A stretch of 14,660 bases of DNA, taken from a candidate division Hyd24-12 bacterium UBA5074. Its GTDB lineage: Bacteria; Fermentibacterota; Fermentibacteria; Fermentibacterales; Fermentibacteraceae. This document shows, one piece after another, positions 7,198 through 14,468 of the stretch (position 1 is its first letter; each line of letters opens with the position of its first letter). The notes under the pieces are model-generated. The model saw only the letters and a list, made by a program, of their open reading frames with translations. It was not told where the DNA came from and did not search any database. The stretch covers positions 8,634-23,293 of the forward strand of contig DIAQ01000091.1 in the NCBI GenBank assembly GCA_002414865.1. Reading direction: 5' to 3'. A program made the position numbers and the translations under genes.

Positions 7198-7323
7198 CGA
7201 AAGGGAAGTCCTCCGACGAGATTGGCTAAGAGATTGCCTGACTGGCACTGATGACATGACAGGCGTATCGTTAACGCCAGTGAGTCTACGAGCTTGCTTG
7301 GTCCCGATCCGAAGGTGGAGGGT

Positions 7324-10300
7324 ATGACCAGGGAACAGATCGATGATCTACTCACGCTAATCCGGATGATCTACCACGATTTCTCAAGCGTTGAAGACCC
7401 AGCCTTTGTCAAGGATGAAATCCTATACAAGCGCAAGGCATCAGATAAAGCCAGGGAACTGCTCTCTGACTCCGAACTCCAAAGACTGATCAACTCAGGT
7501 GACATTGCCGAGCTTAAATCTCGAGTTCTGAAGGTCGGGGCGACCAACCTGCTCTGGAACAACGTTCCGCTGCAAGGCGATCTTGCGCTATTTCATGCAG
7601 ATGTTGTCGACCTGGACATGTTTAGTCAGTTCAGGACGCTGCTATATGGAGAGGGCTCATCGGCAGAACGCCTTCAGAAGTGGGCGGACTTTCTGGACTC
7701 GCGTTCACTCAACAACAAATGGACAACCCCGACCTACTTCATGTTCCTTACCGCACCTTCCTCCGACATCTTCATCAAGCCAGGTGCTGCCAGCTGGCTT
7801 CTTGAACAAGCAGGTCGGGATACTGCTCTGGGGGCAAAACCCTCCGGCAAGATCTATGGTGAACTCCGTCAAATCGCAACTCAAATACTTGATCTGACTG
7901 GAGATTTGGGCGTCAGGGATTTAATCGATGTCCAAAGCATGGTCTGGACTGCATTCCGGGCTTCACAGGCATTGCGGAAACGGCTCACCGAAATCCAAGC
8001 AGCAGATTCCTCCATCTTCGATGAAAGGGCGAAGAAGGCAGGTTTCCCAGAACTAGCTGCTAGGGTGATTCGACAAGTGCTCTCGCAGATTCCCCTCACA
8101 AACGAGAAGCTCACTTCCTTCATCCATCTTTTTAAACACGGTGCTGCTACCGAGGACAACATTCGAAGGAACCTGGAAATCTGCGGAGTCCCAGAGTTCT
8201 ACGACGAAATGATGACTCACCCAGGAGAGGGTGGCTACACCGCAGTGGGCAGATTCCTTATAAACGGACTAACCGCTGATCAGCTCGAGACCGTCAGGCA
8301 ATTCCTTCTTGATATTGCCAATGCAGGTTCTTACCAAGAAGTCGAGCAGATAGTCTCCGCATTTGAATATAAAGACATCCCACTAGTAAAACCCGGCATC
8401 TACAGCCCATGGATTCATTACCTGCAGCCCGGGATCTGCCCTCTTCTGAACGGTGCGGTACTCGAAAGGTACAGAGATCTCGGCTTGCCAAAACAGGGCA
8501 CATATACCGCCGCAATGCGCATAGCTCGCGTGGCAGCAAGACAGATTGGCATCACAGACCTCGGAATGCTGGATGCATTGCTTTATGCCGAGTCAAAGAT
8601 TCGGCTCTCTGCAGAAAGTGCTATTTCCTATTGGAAGATCGCTCCGGGAGAAAAGGCTTGGCAATGGGACGAGTGTAAGAAAAACGGCTTCATTGCTGTT
8701 GGTTGGGACGAGATAGGGAATGTCATCGGTCTTGATGAAGACTCCTTCGAAGCTAGGCGCAAAGAAGTCATCGCTAATGATCCATCGTTGGCGGGGCAGA
8801 AGAGTTGGACAAAGGCACATCTTCGACATCTATGGGAATTCGTGCATCTGAAGCCAGGTGACAAGATAATTGCCAACCAGGGAATCCGCCTGATCCTCGG
8901 AGTTGGCACTGTTACTGGCGAACCCTTCTTCGTCGAGGGAGTGAGGCATTGTCATAGAATACCTGTAGAATGGGATGACGTCTCACAGAAGGAGATCAAC
9001 GAACCCTCATGGGTCAGGACCATGATCCGGCTCACTCCCCAGAAGTTCTATCAGTTGACTGCATCTGCTCATGCTGAACAGGACTATCGAGACCCACCCG
9101 TTTCTGATCAGAACGCTGCATTCACTCTACGAGCATTCGAGCTTCTCGATGGAATCTGCGAAAGTCCGACTAAGCAGTACTATCTTGACCACAGGGATGA
9201 CTTTATTCAATTCATCGAGCAGCCTTTCAAAGCAACTTTCAGAGCAGCTGTCCAAAGGCTTCCAGAACAGATCAAGTCCTTCATGGAGACCGAGGATAAT
9301 CTGTTCTCTAGGTTCCCGAAGAACGATTACGGGCGAGGAGGGGCTTACCCTTGGTTCTGGGGCGCAATTTATCCTCGAGGCTCGCAGAGAATCCGGGGGA
9401 TACAGCTCTATGCGACGATCAGTAAAGATGGAATGAGGATTGGCTTCGATGCTTCGATGGATACGGAAGCCGTACAAAGGCTCGCCTCGGCGATCGAATC
9501 CAACCGGATGCAGGTTATTGAGGAGGTTAGCGAGTCTCTCGGAAACGGGCAATGGAAGTACGGCAAGAATACTACAGGGAAAAATCCGCGATCAGACGAG
9601 TATCCCTGGACTACCGAGGCTCTGACCACATGGCTTGATGGCATGCCTGATTCCGGTGCGCGTGTCCTAATGTCCATCTCCAAGGCGGAGCTGTTAAACC
9701 TAACGAGTGAAGATCTGTCCGAGAGCATAAGTCAAGCATTCATAGCTCTATTCCCATTGGTGCAGCTCTCCTGCGGGTTAGGGCTATCTTCGCTGTCTTC
9801 CCTGACCGGGCAGATCGAATTCGAAAACGATCTGAAGGTACAGGAAGAGTATTCTGCGTATCTCGCCGAGCAGGAAACCGGGTTCGCACAGAAGGAGTTC
9901 GAGCAGTGGGCAAAGGCTCTTCTGCGGAAACGGCAGGCGATCTTCTATGGCCCGCCGGGTACGGGGAAGACCTTCATCGCCAGAAAGCTTGCTGATCACA
10001 TAGTAGGTGGAACCACAGGAAAGATCGATCTCATCCAGTTCCACCCCAGCTACTCCTACGAAGACTTCATGCAGGGCCTGAGACCTGAGACAAAGGACGG
10101 CAAGCTCTCGTTCCGGATGATTCCCGGAAGATTCCTAGAGTTCTGTGAAGAGGCAGAACAGCGGAATGGCGCACCGTGCGTTCTGATCATTGACGAGATA
10201 AACAGGGCGAACCTGTCGAAGGTGCTCGGCGAGCTGATGTACCTGCTCGAGTATCGGAACGAATCGATCCCGTTGGCATCTGGCAAGCGTTTCAGCATAC

Positions 10301-10677
10301 CTCCGAATGTGCTGATCATCGGGACGATGAACACTGCTGACAGATCAATAGCCCTGGTAGATTTCGCCTTGAGGCGCAGATTCGCATTCATCAGGCTCGA
10401 GCCCAACCTGCCTCTTTTGCAGCGAAAACTTGCAGCGGACAGCCCGGACTTCCCTGCGGACAGGCTGATAAAACTCATCAAACTCATTAACGGCGAGATC
10501 AAAGAGGAAGGATTCCACCTCGGCGTGACATTCTTCCTGGAGAAGGACCTGCATGGCCGGATACAGCTGATCTGGCAGAGCGAGATCGAGCCCTACCTCG
10601 AGGAGTACTTCTTCGATGAGCCCGGCAAGATGAGATCCTTCCGCTGGGCCGAGGTCAGGAAAGAGCTGTTCGGTTAA
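7324..10677 (+). CDS. mcrB: McrB-like GTPase/AAA+ subunit with large N-terminal extension and EVE/PUA-like reader
   Basis: The protein has 1117 residues from the ATG at 7324, which follows AAGGTGGAGG; a TTG 30 bases upstream has no ribosome site. Residues 1-430 are a helix-rich extension of unknown function with a distinctive NKWTTPTYFMFLTAP block near 130. Residues about 430-560 (ISYWKIAPGEKAWQWDE, FIAVGWDEIG, DKIIANQGIRLILGVGTVTG) form an EVE/PUA-like fold of the kind that reads modified bases in type IV restriction. Residues 630-790 are a further unassigned domain (AYPWFWGAIYPRGSQRIRGI). The ATPase follows: Walker A YGPPGTGKT near 875-883, Walker B VLIIDEINR near 953-961, and the McrB signature GTMNTADRS at 1000-1008. 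McrB rings hydrolyse GTP to drive DNA translocation and activate McrC. Typical McrB is 450-750 residues. The stop abuts the mcrC start. Confidence 0.93.
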   Translation: MTREQIDDLLTLIRMIYHDFSSVEDPAFVKDEILYKRKASDKARELLSDSELQRLINSGDIAELKSRVLKVGATNLLWNNVPLQGDLALFHADVVDLDMFSQFRTLLYGEGSSAERLQKWADFLDSRSLNNKWTTPTYFMFLTAPSSDIFIKPGAASWLLEQAGRDTALGAKPSGKIYGELRQIATQILDLTGDLGVRDLIDVQSMVWTAFRASQALRKRLTEIQAADSSIFDERAKKAGFPELAARVIRQVLSQIPLTNEKLTSFIHLFKHGAATEDNIRRNLEICGVPEFYDEMMTHPGEGGYTAVGRFLINGLTADQLETVRQFLLDIANAGSYQEVEQIVSAFEYKDIPLVKPGIYSPWIHYLQPGICPLLNGAVLERYRDLGLPKQGTYTAAMRIARVAARQIGITDLGMLDALLYAESKIRLSAESAISYWKIAPGEKAWQWDECKKNGFIAVGWDEIGNVIGLDEDSFEARRKEVIANDPSLAGQKSWTKAHLRHLWEFVHLKPGDKIIANQGIRLILGVGTVTGEPFFVEGVRHCHRIPVEWDDVSQKEINEPSWVRTMIRLTPQKFYQLTASAHAEQDYRDPPVSDQNAAFTLRAFELLDGICESPTKQYYLDHRDDFIQFIEQPFKATFRAAVQRLPEQIKSFMETEDNLFSRFPKNDYGRGGAYPWFWGAIYPRGSQRIRGIQLYATISKDGMRIGFDASMDTEAVQRLASAIESNRMQVIEEVSESLGNGQWKYGKNTTGKNPRSDEYPWTTEALTTWLDGMPDSGARVLMSISKAELLNLTSEDLSESISQAFIALFPLVQLSCGLGLSSLSSLTGQIEFENDLKVQEEYSAYLAEQETGFAQKEFEQWAKALLRKRQAIFYGPPGTGKTFIARKLADHIVGGTTGKIDLIQFHPSYSYEDFMQGLRPETKDGKLSFRMIPGRFLEFCEEAEQRNGAPCVLIIDEINRANLSKVLGELMYLLEYRNESIPLASGKRFSIPPNVLIIGTMNTADRSIALVDFALRRRFAFIRLEPNLPLLQRKLAADSPDFPADRLIKLIKLINGEIKEEGFHLGVTFFLEKDLHGRIQLIWQSEIEPYLEEYFFDEPGKMRSFRWAEVRKELFG

Positions 10678-11886
10678 ATGCAGGCAACCGCCCCGACAAC
10701 GCTTCATCTCACCGATAGGAAGTGGGAGACCGCTTCCGAACTGGGGCTGAACAACGAAGACATTTCAGAGGTATTAGCCAAGGCCGGCAAGTTCATCGAA
10801 TGCTCGACCGCCCAGGACAAGGGAATGAGTTGGAAGATCACTCCCAGAGGCTATATCGGTCACCTTCCAGTCTCCGAGAGAATCCGATTCCTCATAGAGC
10901 CGAAAGTCCCCATCGGCAACCTGTTCCGGATGATTGAGGTCGCCACGGGATTCGAGGCGAAGGTATTCGACAGTAGCTTCTTCGTCGGTGACCTGAGCGA
11001 GGTTTTCGAAAGGCTCGCCCGCCACCTGTCGAAAATGGTGATGCAGATCTGCCGTTCTGGTTTGTACAGGACCTATGCAGCCCGCCAGGAGGAGCTGAAG
11101 TACATCAGGGGAAGTATCAACCCGATAAGTATGGTAATGAGGCCTCACAAGTTGCAGTTCGATTGCCGATTCGAAGAACACACGCCTGACATTGCTGAGA
11201 ACCGGATCCTGGCCTGGGCGCTGCGCCAGATCTCGTCGATGCCCTTCAGATCCGAGACGACTTCTTTGGCACTGCGTGCGCTGGGAATGCTGAGATCGGA
11301 GGTGGCACTCGTCAGGATGCCATTGGAATGCTGCCTGGACCGTGACTACAACAGGCTCAATCTGAAGTACGAGCCCCTCCATCACCTGTGCTGGTTCTTC
11401 CTCGCCAACTGCGGTCCCGTTTTCGACACAGGCGACCACATGATCAGGTCGTTCCTTCTCAACATCGACAAGCTGTTCGAGACCTTCGTTGCGAGATGGC
11501 TCCAGAACAGACTTCCGAGAGAGGGAATGAGGGTTGATCCTCAGTATTCTTTCAACGTGCAGCATCTGGAATTCAAGGTGGATATCCTGATCAAGGACTC
11601 GGAAGGTGCAACCTTGGCGGTACTGGACACGAAGTACAAGGATGCTGACAAGCCGCGCCAAGATGATGTTTCGCAAGTAGTCACATATGCCCTGGCGAAC
11701 AAGTGCAGGGATGCCATCCTTGTCTATCCGTCACCTTTATCGATGCCTCTTGATTCCCTGGTTGGAGACATCCGCGTGCGCAGCCTTTGGTTCGATCTGG
11801 AAAAGGACCTCGAAGAAGCGGGGGAGCAGCTTGCATCGGCCATCATGCCTGTGCGCAGGCTTCCCCTCTCATCAGACACCGGATAG
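10678..11886 (+). CDS. mcrC: McrC nuclease subunit of McrBC-type restriction
   Basis: The protein has 402 residues and starts at the base after the mcrB stop (TAAATG), so translation is coupled. The N-terminal part (LNNEDISEVLAKAGKFIECS, then GYIGHLPVSERIRFLIEPKV) and middle (RNPISM-like INPISMVMR, ENRILAWALRQI, HHLCWFFLA) follow the McrC family, which stimulates McrB GTP hydrolysis and supplies the nuclease. The PD-(D/E)XK core is intact: VDILI with D302, then LDTKYK with D317 and K319, then QVVTYALAN. With McrB it should cleave DNA at sites recognised by the reader domain, most likely modified bases, protecting against phages with modified DNA. Length is normal. The gene ends 30-50 bp before the IS3 remnant. 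Confidence 0.93.
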   Translation: MQATAPTTLHLTDRKWETASELGLNNEDISEVLAKAGKFIECSTAQDKGMSWKITPRGYIGHLPVSERIRFLIEPKVPIGNLFRMIEVATGFEAKVFDSSFFVGDLSEVFERLARHLSKMVMQICRSGLYRTYAARQEELKYIRGSINPISMVMRPHKLQFDCRFEEHTPDIAENRILAWALRQISSMPFRSETTSLALRALGMLRSEVALVRMPLECCLDRDYNRLNLKYEPLHHLCWFFLANCGPVFDTGDHMIRSFLLNIDKLFETFVARWLQNRLPREGMRVDPQYSFNVQHLEFKVDILIKDSEGATLAVLDTKYKDADKPRQDDVSQVVTYALANKCRDAILVYPSPLSMPLDSLVGDIRVRSLWFDLEKDLEEAGEQLASAIMPVRRLPLSSDTG

Positions 11887-11917
11887 AGTCGATTCCGATG
11901 GGCTGGGATGCTTCAAA

Positions 11918-12060
11918 GCGCTGCTAATCGGGGATCCGGATCAGGTCAGGGAGATCCGCTGGGATCGGATGCAGAGCTACAATGAACTGCGTCCTCATGA
12001 CTTCCTGGGCGGCTTGCCGCCGGTGGTCTATCGAGAGAGAATCACCCGGGAAGTGTCACC
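11918..12060 (+). mobile_element. IS3-family transposase remnant (extreme C-terminus)
   Basis: The plus-strand frame at 11936-12055 reads DPDQVREIRWDRMQSYNELR followed by PHDFLGGLPPVVYRERIT, the characteristic C-terminal end of IS3-family OrfB (YNE-RPH-LGG-PP-Y). The DDE catalytic residues lie further upstream in a full protein and are absent, so only the last 40-50 codons survive. I see no terminal inverted repeat or target duplication. No in-frame stop appears at the expected place; the frame runs on into antisense of the helicase remnant. The scrap lies exactly between the mcrC end and the break in the helicase, so it probably marks an old insertion followed by deletion. Confidence 0.7.
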
Positions 12061-12504
12061 CTCAGGTGTACTCTTAATTGGAAAGCTTACGCCCTTGCCA
12101 GCTTCCCTGTTCTTGAGAACCGAATCGACGATAGGAATGAAGAACGCCAGGCTCTTCCCAGAACCGGTTCCGGTTGTGAGTACGTAGTTCACACGGGACT
12201 GGGCGGCCTGTATCGCCTGCTCCTGATGCTTGTGCAGTCTGAGCGGTGTCGGTTGCCCACTGCCCTTGTGGGCGAAGATCCGGGCGCATTCGGGATGGAG
12301 CGTCTTGCTGCGGACGAGTTCGTCGACCGTGTGACCTGGTTCGAACTGGGGATTCAGCTGGATCAGCGGATCAGCCCAGAGCGCCCCGCCGTTGATGCTT
12401 TCGAGAACCTGCCTTGAAATCCGAGAATCGTTGATGCTGACGAAGCTGGAGACGTAGAACGCGTACTCGTCGATGAGCTCTTTCCTCAACCGGAATGCAT
12501 CCAT
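12028..12504 (-). pseudogene. Truncated N-terminus of a large SF2 (COG1205/DUF1998-associated type) defence helicase
   Basis: From the ATG at 12504, 138 residues look genuine: a start (MDAFRLRKELIDEYAFYVSS) and PLIQLNPQFEPG, HPECARIF typical of very large DEAD/DEAH helicases found beside DUF1998 proteins in defence islands, then a Q-motif region RLHKHQEQAIQ and Walker A TTGTGSGKS at 110-118. The domain breaks after REAGKG (about 12091), where relatives continue into the Walker-B half of the helicase; the final 20 residues are read from IS3-remnant antisense before a chance stop at 12028. Full-length relatives exceed 1000 residues. It starts 22 bp after the HNH stop and was the third gene of the ORF6N operon. 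It cannot be a working helicase. Confidence 0.75.
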
Positions 12505-12526
12505 CAGCCTGCTTTCCTGTCAATGC

Positions 12527-13450
12527 TCATGCCCCGAACACCTTCGCATTGTGCCACTCCAGAAAATCTCTCGCCGGACGCTCCGCGGGATTTTCCGGGA
12601 TGGTGAGGGGTCTGCCGTGGAGGGCGTAGTACTCCCGGCCGTTGTCGAACTCCTCGTGAATCCTCGGGCTCACTTCGATCCGGAAGTCAGGTGACACGGT
12701 CATGTAACCCGAGTCGAAGAGGGTGTGGAGGTCCGAGCGCAGTAGCAGGCCGTTGCTGGTGCGGTTCGGCCCACCCTCGCTGAAGCTCCTGATGTGGGCG
12801 GCCTCCAGCACGGGGAGGGTCTTCTCGCCCGTCATAGCGCACCTGCGGTTGTAGGCGTCGGTGACGAGGATCCGGAAAGTGCCCTGGCCAAGCCTGGCCC
12901 TGGCGATGAACTCCGCCCCGTAGCGGGGTTCTCCGAGGGAGATCTCCATCTGGCCCTCCAGGGGCGAGACCAGCCTCTCCCTCTGCTGCACGGCCTCCCA
13001 CAGCGCGGCCGCCATGGGATCCTCCGAGGTGTAGGTCCGACCGCTCACGATGTTCGACGCCCAGTCGACCGGCACAGGGAACCATTCGTCCCTGGGCAGG
13101 AAGACAGGGCTCGTGAGGATCGTGCAGCCGATCCAGGGATCTCGTTCCTCGGTCCGCCTGAGGCGCTGGATCATGCGAAGGAGGTTTGCGTGATCCGGGG
13201 CGCCGTTCTTCTGCTGGAAGGAACTCCAGGCCAGGGAGAGAGGGAACGAGTGGTGGTAGACGAAGTAGCCCCACCCCGCGATCACATTGTTGGGGCTGTG
13301 CAGTTTGAAGAGGAACGGGGCTCCGGGGGCGATGGCCTTGAAGGTCGTGGCGCCGCCGGGTCGCCAGAAGTTGATCTCGTCCGGAGGAGGATTCATCCCG
13401 GCCAGGTAGTCGAACCAGTGCTGGTCGGTGAGGCCGACATAGAGCTTCAC
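12527..13450 (-). CDS. HNH endonuclease with N-terminal PUA/EVE-like domain
   Basis: The protein has 307 residues and starts at a GTG that overlaps the ORF6N stop (GTGA, 13447-13450), so translation is coupled. Residues about 1-130 (LYVGLTDQHWFDYLAG, FWRPGG, PGAPFLFKLHSPNNVIAGWG) resemble a PUA-superfamily fold, likely a modified-base or DNA-feature reader. The C-terminal HNH_2-type nuclease has C204 in RRCAMTGE, H219 in LEAAHIRSF, N233 in SNGLLLRSD and H242 in LHTLFDSGYM, the normal metal-binding and catalytic set. This reader-plus-HNH layout is typical of stand-alone type IV restriction nucleases. With the neighbouring ORF6N protein and helicase remnant it forms a defence operon convergent with mcrBC. 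It looks intact. Confidence 0.88.
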   Translation of the reverse strand: MKLYVGLTDQHWFDYLAGMNPPPDEINFWRPGGATTFKAIAPGAPFLFKLHSPNNVIAGWGYFVYHHSFPLSLAWSSFQQKNGAPDHANLLRMIQRLRRTEERDPWIGCTILTSPVFLPRDEWFPVPVDWASNIVSGRTYTSEDPMAAALWEAVQQRERLVSPLEGQMEISLGEPRYGAEFIARARLGQGTFRILVTDAYNRRCAMTGEKTLPVLEAAHIRSFSEGGPNRTSNGLLLRSDLHTLFDSGYMTVSPDFRIEVSPRIHEEFDNGREYYALHGRPLTIPENPAERPARDFLEWHNAKVFGA

Positions 13451-14007
13451 TTGTCTGGATTCTTCTCGTGCGTGAAGCCTATCCTTCGCGGTGGCCTGTT
13501 CGAGGGCTGCGGAGCGGTCAGCTGCTTCAGGACGTCAAAGACGAGCTTGAACTGTGTGTCGTACTTCCGTTCGATGTCGTTCAATCTCCTGGAGAGGGAG
13601 GCATTCTCACTCAGCAGCAACCTGAGCCGCACGAAGGCCCTCATGATCTCGATATTCACGTTTATCGCGCGCTCGCTCCTGAGGACGCTCGAGAGCATTG
13701 CGACACCCTGCTCGGTGAATGCGAAAGGGGGATAGCGTCGTCCTCCCCAACTCGAGGTCACAGATTGTGATCTCAAGTTGTCGACCTCCTCCTTGCTCAA
13801 CTGGAAAGCGAAATCGGAAGGGAACCGATCGAGGTTCCTACGCACAGCCTGAACAAGTGCCCGGGTTTCAACGCCATAAAGCTCGGCCAGATCGGAGTCC
13901 AATATCACGCGCTCGCCTCTCAGCACACGGATGCATGATTCGGCCTCTGCGGCTGCCGACTTCTTCACCGCAGGCAAGGAGATCGGGTTTTGCATGCTAT
14001 TCGTCAT
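13447..14007 (-). CDS. ORF6N-domain (KilA-N-associated type) DNA-binding protein
   Basis: The protein has 186 residues. Residues 26-110 are a textbook ORF6N domain: IRVLRGERVILDSDLAELYG, TRALVQAVRRNLDRFPSDFA, then GGRRYPPFAFTEQGVAMLSS. The rest is a helical tail with likely coiled coil (LLLSENASLSRRLNDIERKY) ending RRIGFTHEK, as in many bacterial ORF6N proteins. The domain came from phage regulatory proteins and is thought to bind DNA. I chose the ATG at 14007, with AGGA upstream; another ATG lies four codons in. Its stop overlaps the HNH start, so it heads an operon with the nuclease and the helicase remnant. A 27-bp palindrome lies both 30 bp upstream of the start and inside the gene at codons 77-86, suggesting autoregulation. 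Confidence 0.9.
   Translation of the reverse strand: MTNSMQNPISLPAVKKSAAAEAESCIRVLRGERVILDSDLAELYGVETRALVQAVRRNLDRFPSDFAFQLSKEEVDNLRSQSVTSSWGGRRYPPFAFTEQGVAMLSSVLRSERAINVNIEIMRAFVRLRLLLSENASLSRRLNDIERKYDTQFKLVFDVLKQLTAPQPSNRPPRRIGFTHEKNPDK
13751..13777. repeat. Internal copy of a 27-bp near-palindrome, inside the ORF6N coding region
   Basis: Left arm CTCGAGGTCACA, centre GAT, right arm TGTGATCTCAAG; the arms are complementary at 10 of 12 positions. Including the GTTG... flank, the 30-bp stretch 13751-13780 matches 14037-14066 at 27 of 30 positions. Here it encodes NLRSQSVTSS of the ORF6N domain, a stretch conserved in the family. Whether it is a working protein-binding site or a consequence of that protein sequence cannot be told from one genome. 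Confidence 0.7.
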
Positions 14008-14036
14008 CAGACAGTCCTGTATAGGGCAGAAGGCAT

Positions 14037-14063
14037 CTTGAGGTCACAGTTTGTGATCTCGAG
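14037..14063. promoter_or_regulatory. Upstream copy of the 27-bp near-palindrome, candidate operator of the ORF6N operon
   Basis: Left arm CTTGAGGTCACA, centre GTT, right arm TGTGATCTCGAG (10 of 12 complementary). It lies 30 bp upstream of the ORF6N ATG in the 65-bp gap after the MazG-like gene. On the minus strand its promoter-proximal half contains GTGACC, 18 bp before TATACA (14023-14018), a possible weak promoter, so a protein bound here would occlude it. The two centrally variable bases and near-perfect arms are what a dimer-binding operator looks like. Confidence 0.6.
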
Positions 14064-14072
14064 TTGGAGCCT

Positions 14073-14462
14073 CTATCCCTCACTGGAAGCGCCGTTCCCC
14101 AGCTCGTCATACTTCGCTGCATTCCCACGAGCCTTCTCCACCGGGTACTTCGTCGCGTTCTTCTCCATCTTGGCAAATGCCGCCTCGATGGGCTCGATTC
14201 CGAGCTTGTCCGCCAGGTTGACGAGGTAGATCAGCACATCACCGATCTCCTCGGCGGCATGGGCTTTCTGCTCGGGTGTGAGATTGCGGCTCTGGTCCTC
14301 TGTAAGCCACTGGAAGATCTCGACCAGTTCGGCAGCTTCGACCGACAAAGCCATCGAAAGGTTCTTCGGCGAGTGGTACTGGCTCCAGTCCCTTTCCCTG
14401 ACGAACTCGCGGATCTTCGTGAGAAGGTCGTTCAGACTTGAGGAGCCGTTCCCGCAGCACAT
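14073..14462 (-). CDS. MazG-like nucleotide pyrophosphohydrolase
   Basis: The protein has 129 residues from the ATG at 14462. The all-alpha NTP-PPase domain fills most of it: SLNDLLTKIREFVRERDWSQ, then E42-A-A-E45 in LSVEAAELVEIFQW and E72-I-G-D75 in EEIGDVLIYLVNL, the paired acidic motifs (ExxE...ExxD) that bind magnesium, and KMEKNATKYPVEKARG at the end. It resembles small dCTP/NTP pyrophosphatases that hydrolyse nucleoside triphosphates to the monophosphate and pyrophosphate for pool cleansing. A longer frame starting at TTG 14537 has no ribosome site; the promoter at 14469-14497 puts +1 on the ATG at 14462, giving a leaderless mRNA. It reads toward the ORF6N operon 65 bp downstream. Confidence 0.9.
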   Translation of the reverse strand: MCCGNGSSSLNDLLTKIREFVRERDWSQYHSPKNLSMALSVEAAELVEIFQWLTEDQSRNLTPEQKAHAAEEIGDVLIYLVNLADKLGIEPIEAAFAKMEKNATKYPVEKARGNAAKYDELGNGASSEG

Positions 14463-14468
14463 AGCCGC

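Noticed and set aside
7294..7323. TTG start 10 codons before the chosen mcrB ATG
   Set aside because: No ribosome site precedes it, while AAGGTGGAGG directly precedes the ATG at 7324.
11267..11282. TGGCAC followed at sigma-54 spacing by GC inside mcrC
   Set aside because: The -12 half reads GCGCT rather than TTGCW, and it is deep within coding sequence with no gene start downstream.
10774..11676. 300-codon open frame antisense to mcrC
   Set aside because: McrC has full family motifs and nuclease residues; the antisense product has no recognisable feature.
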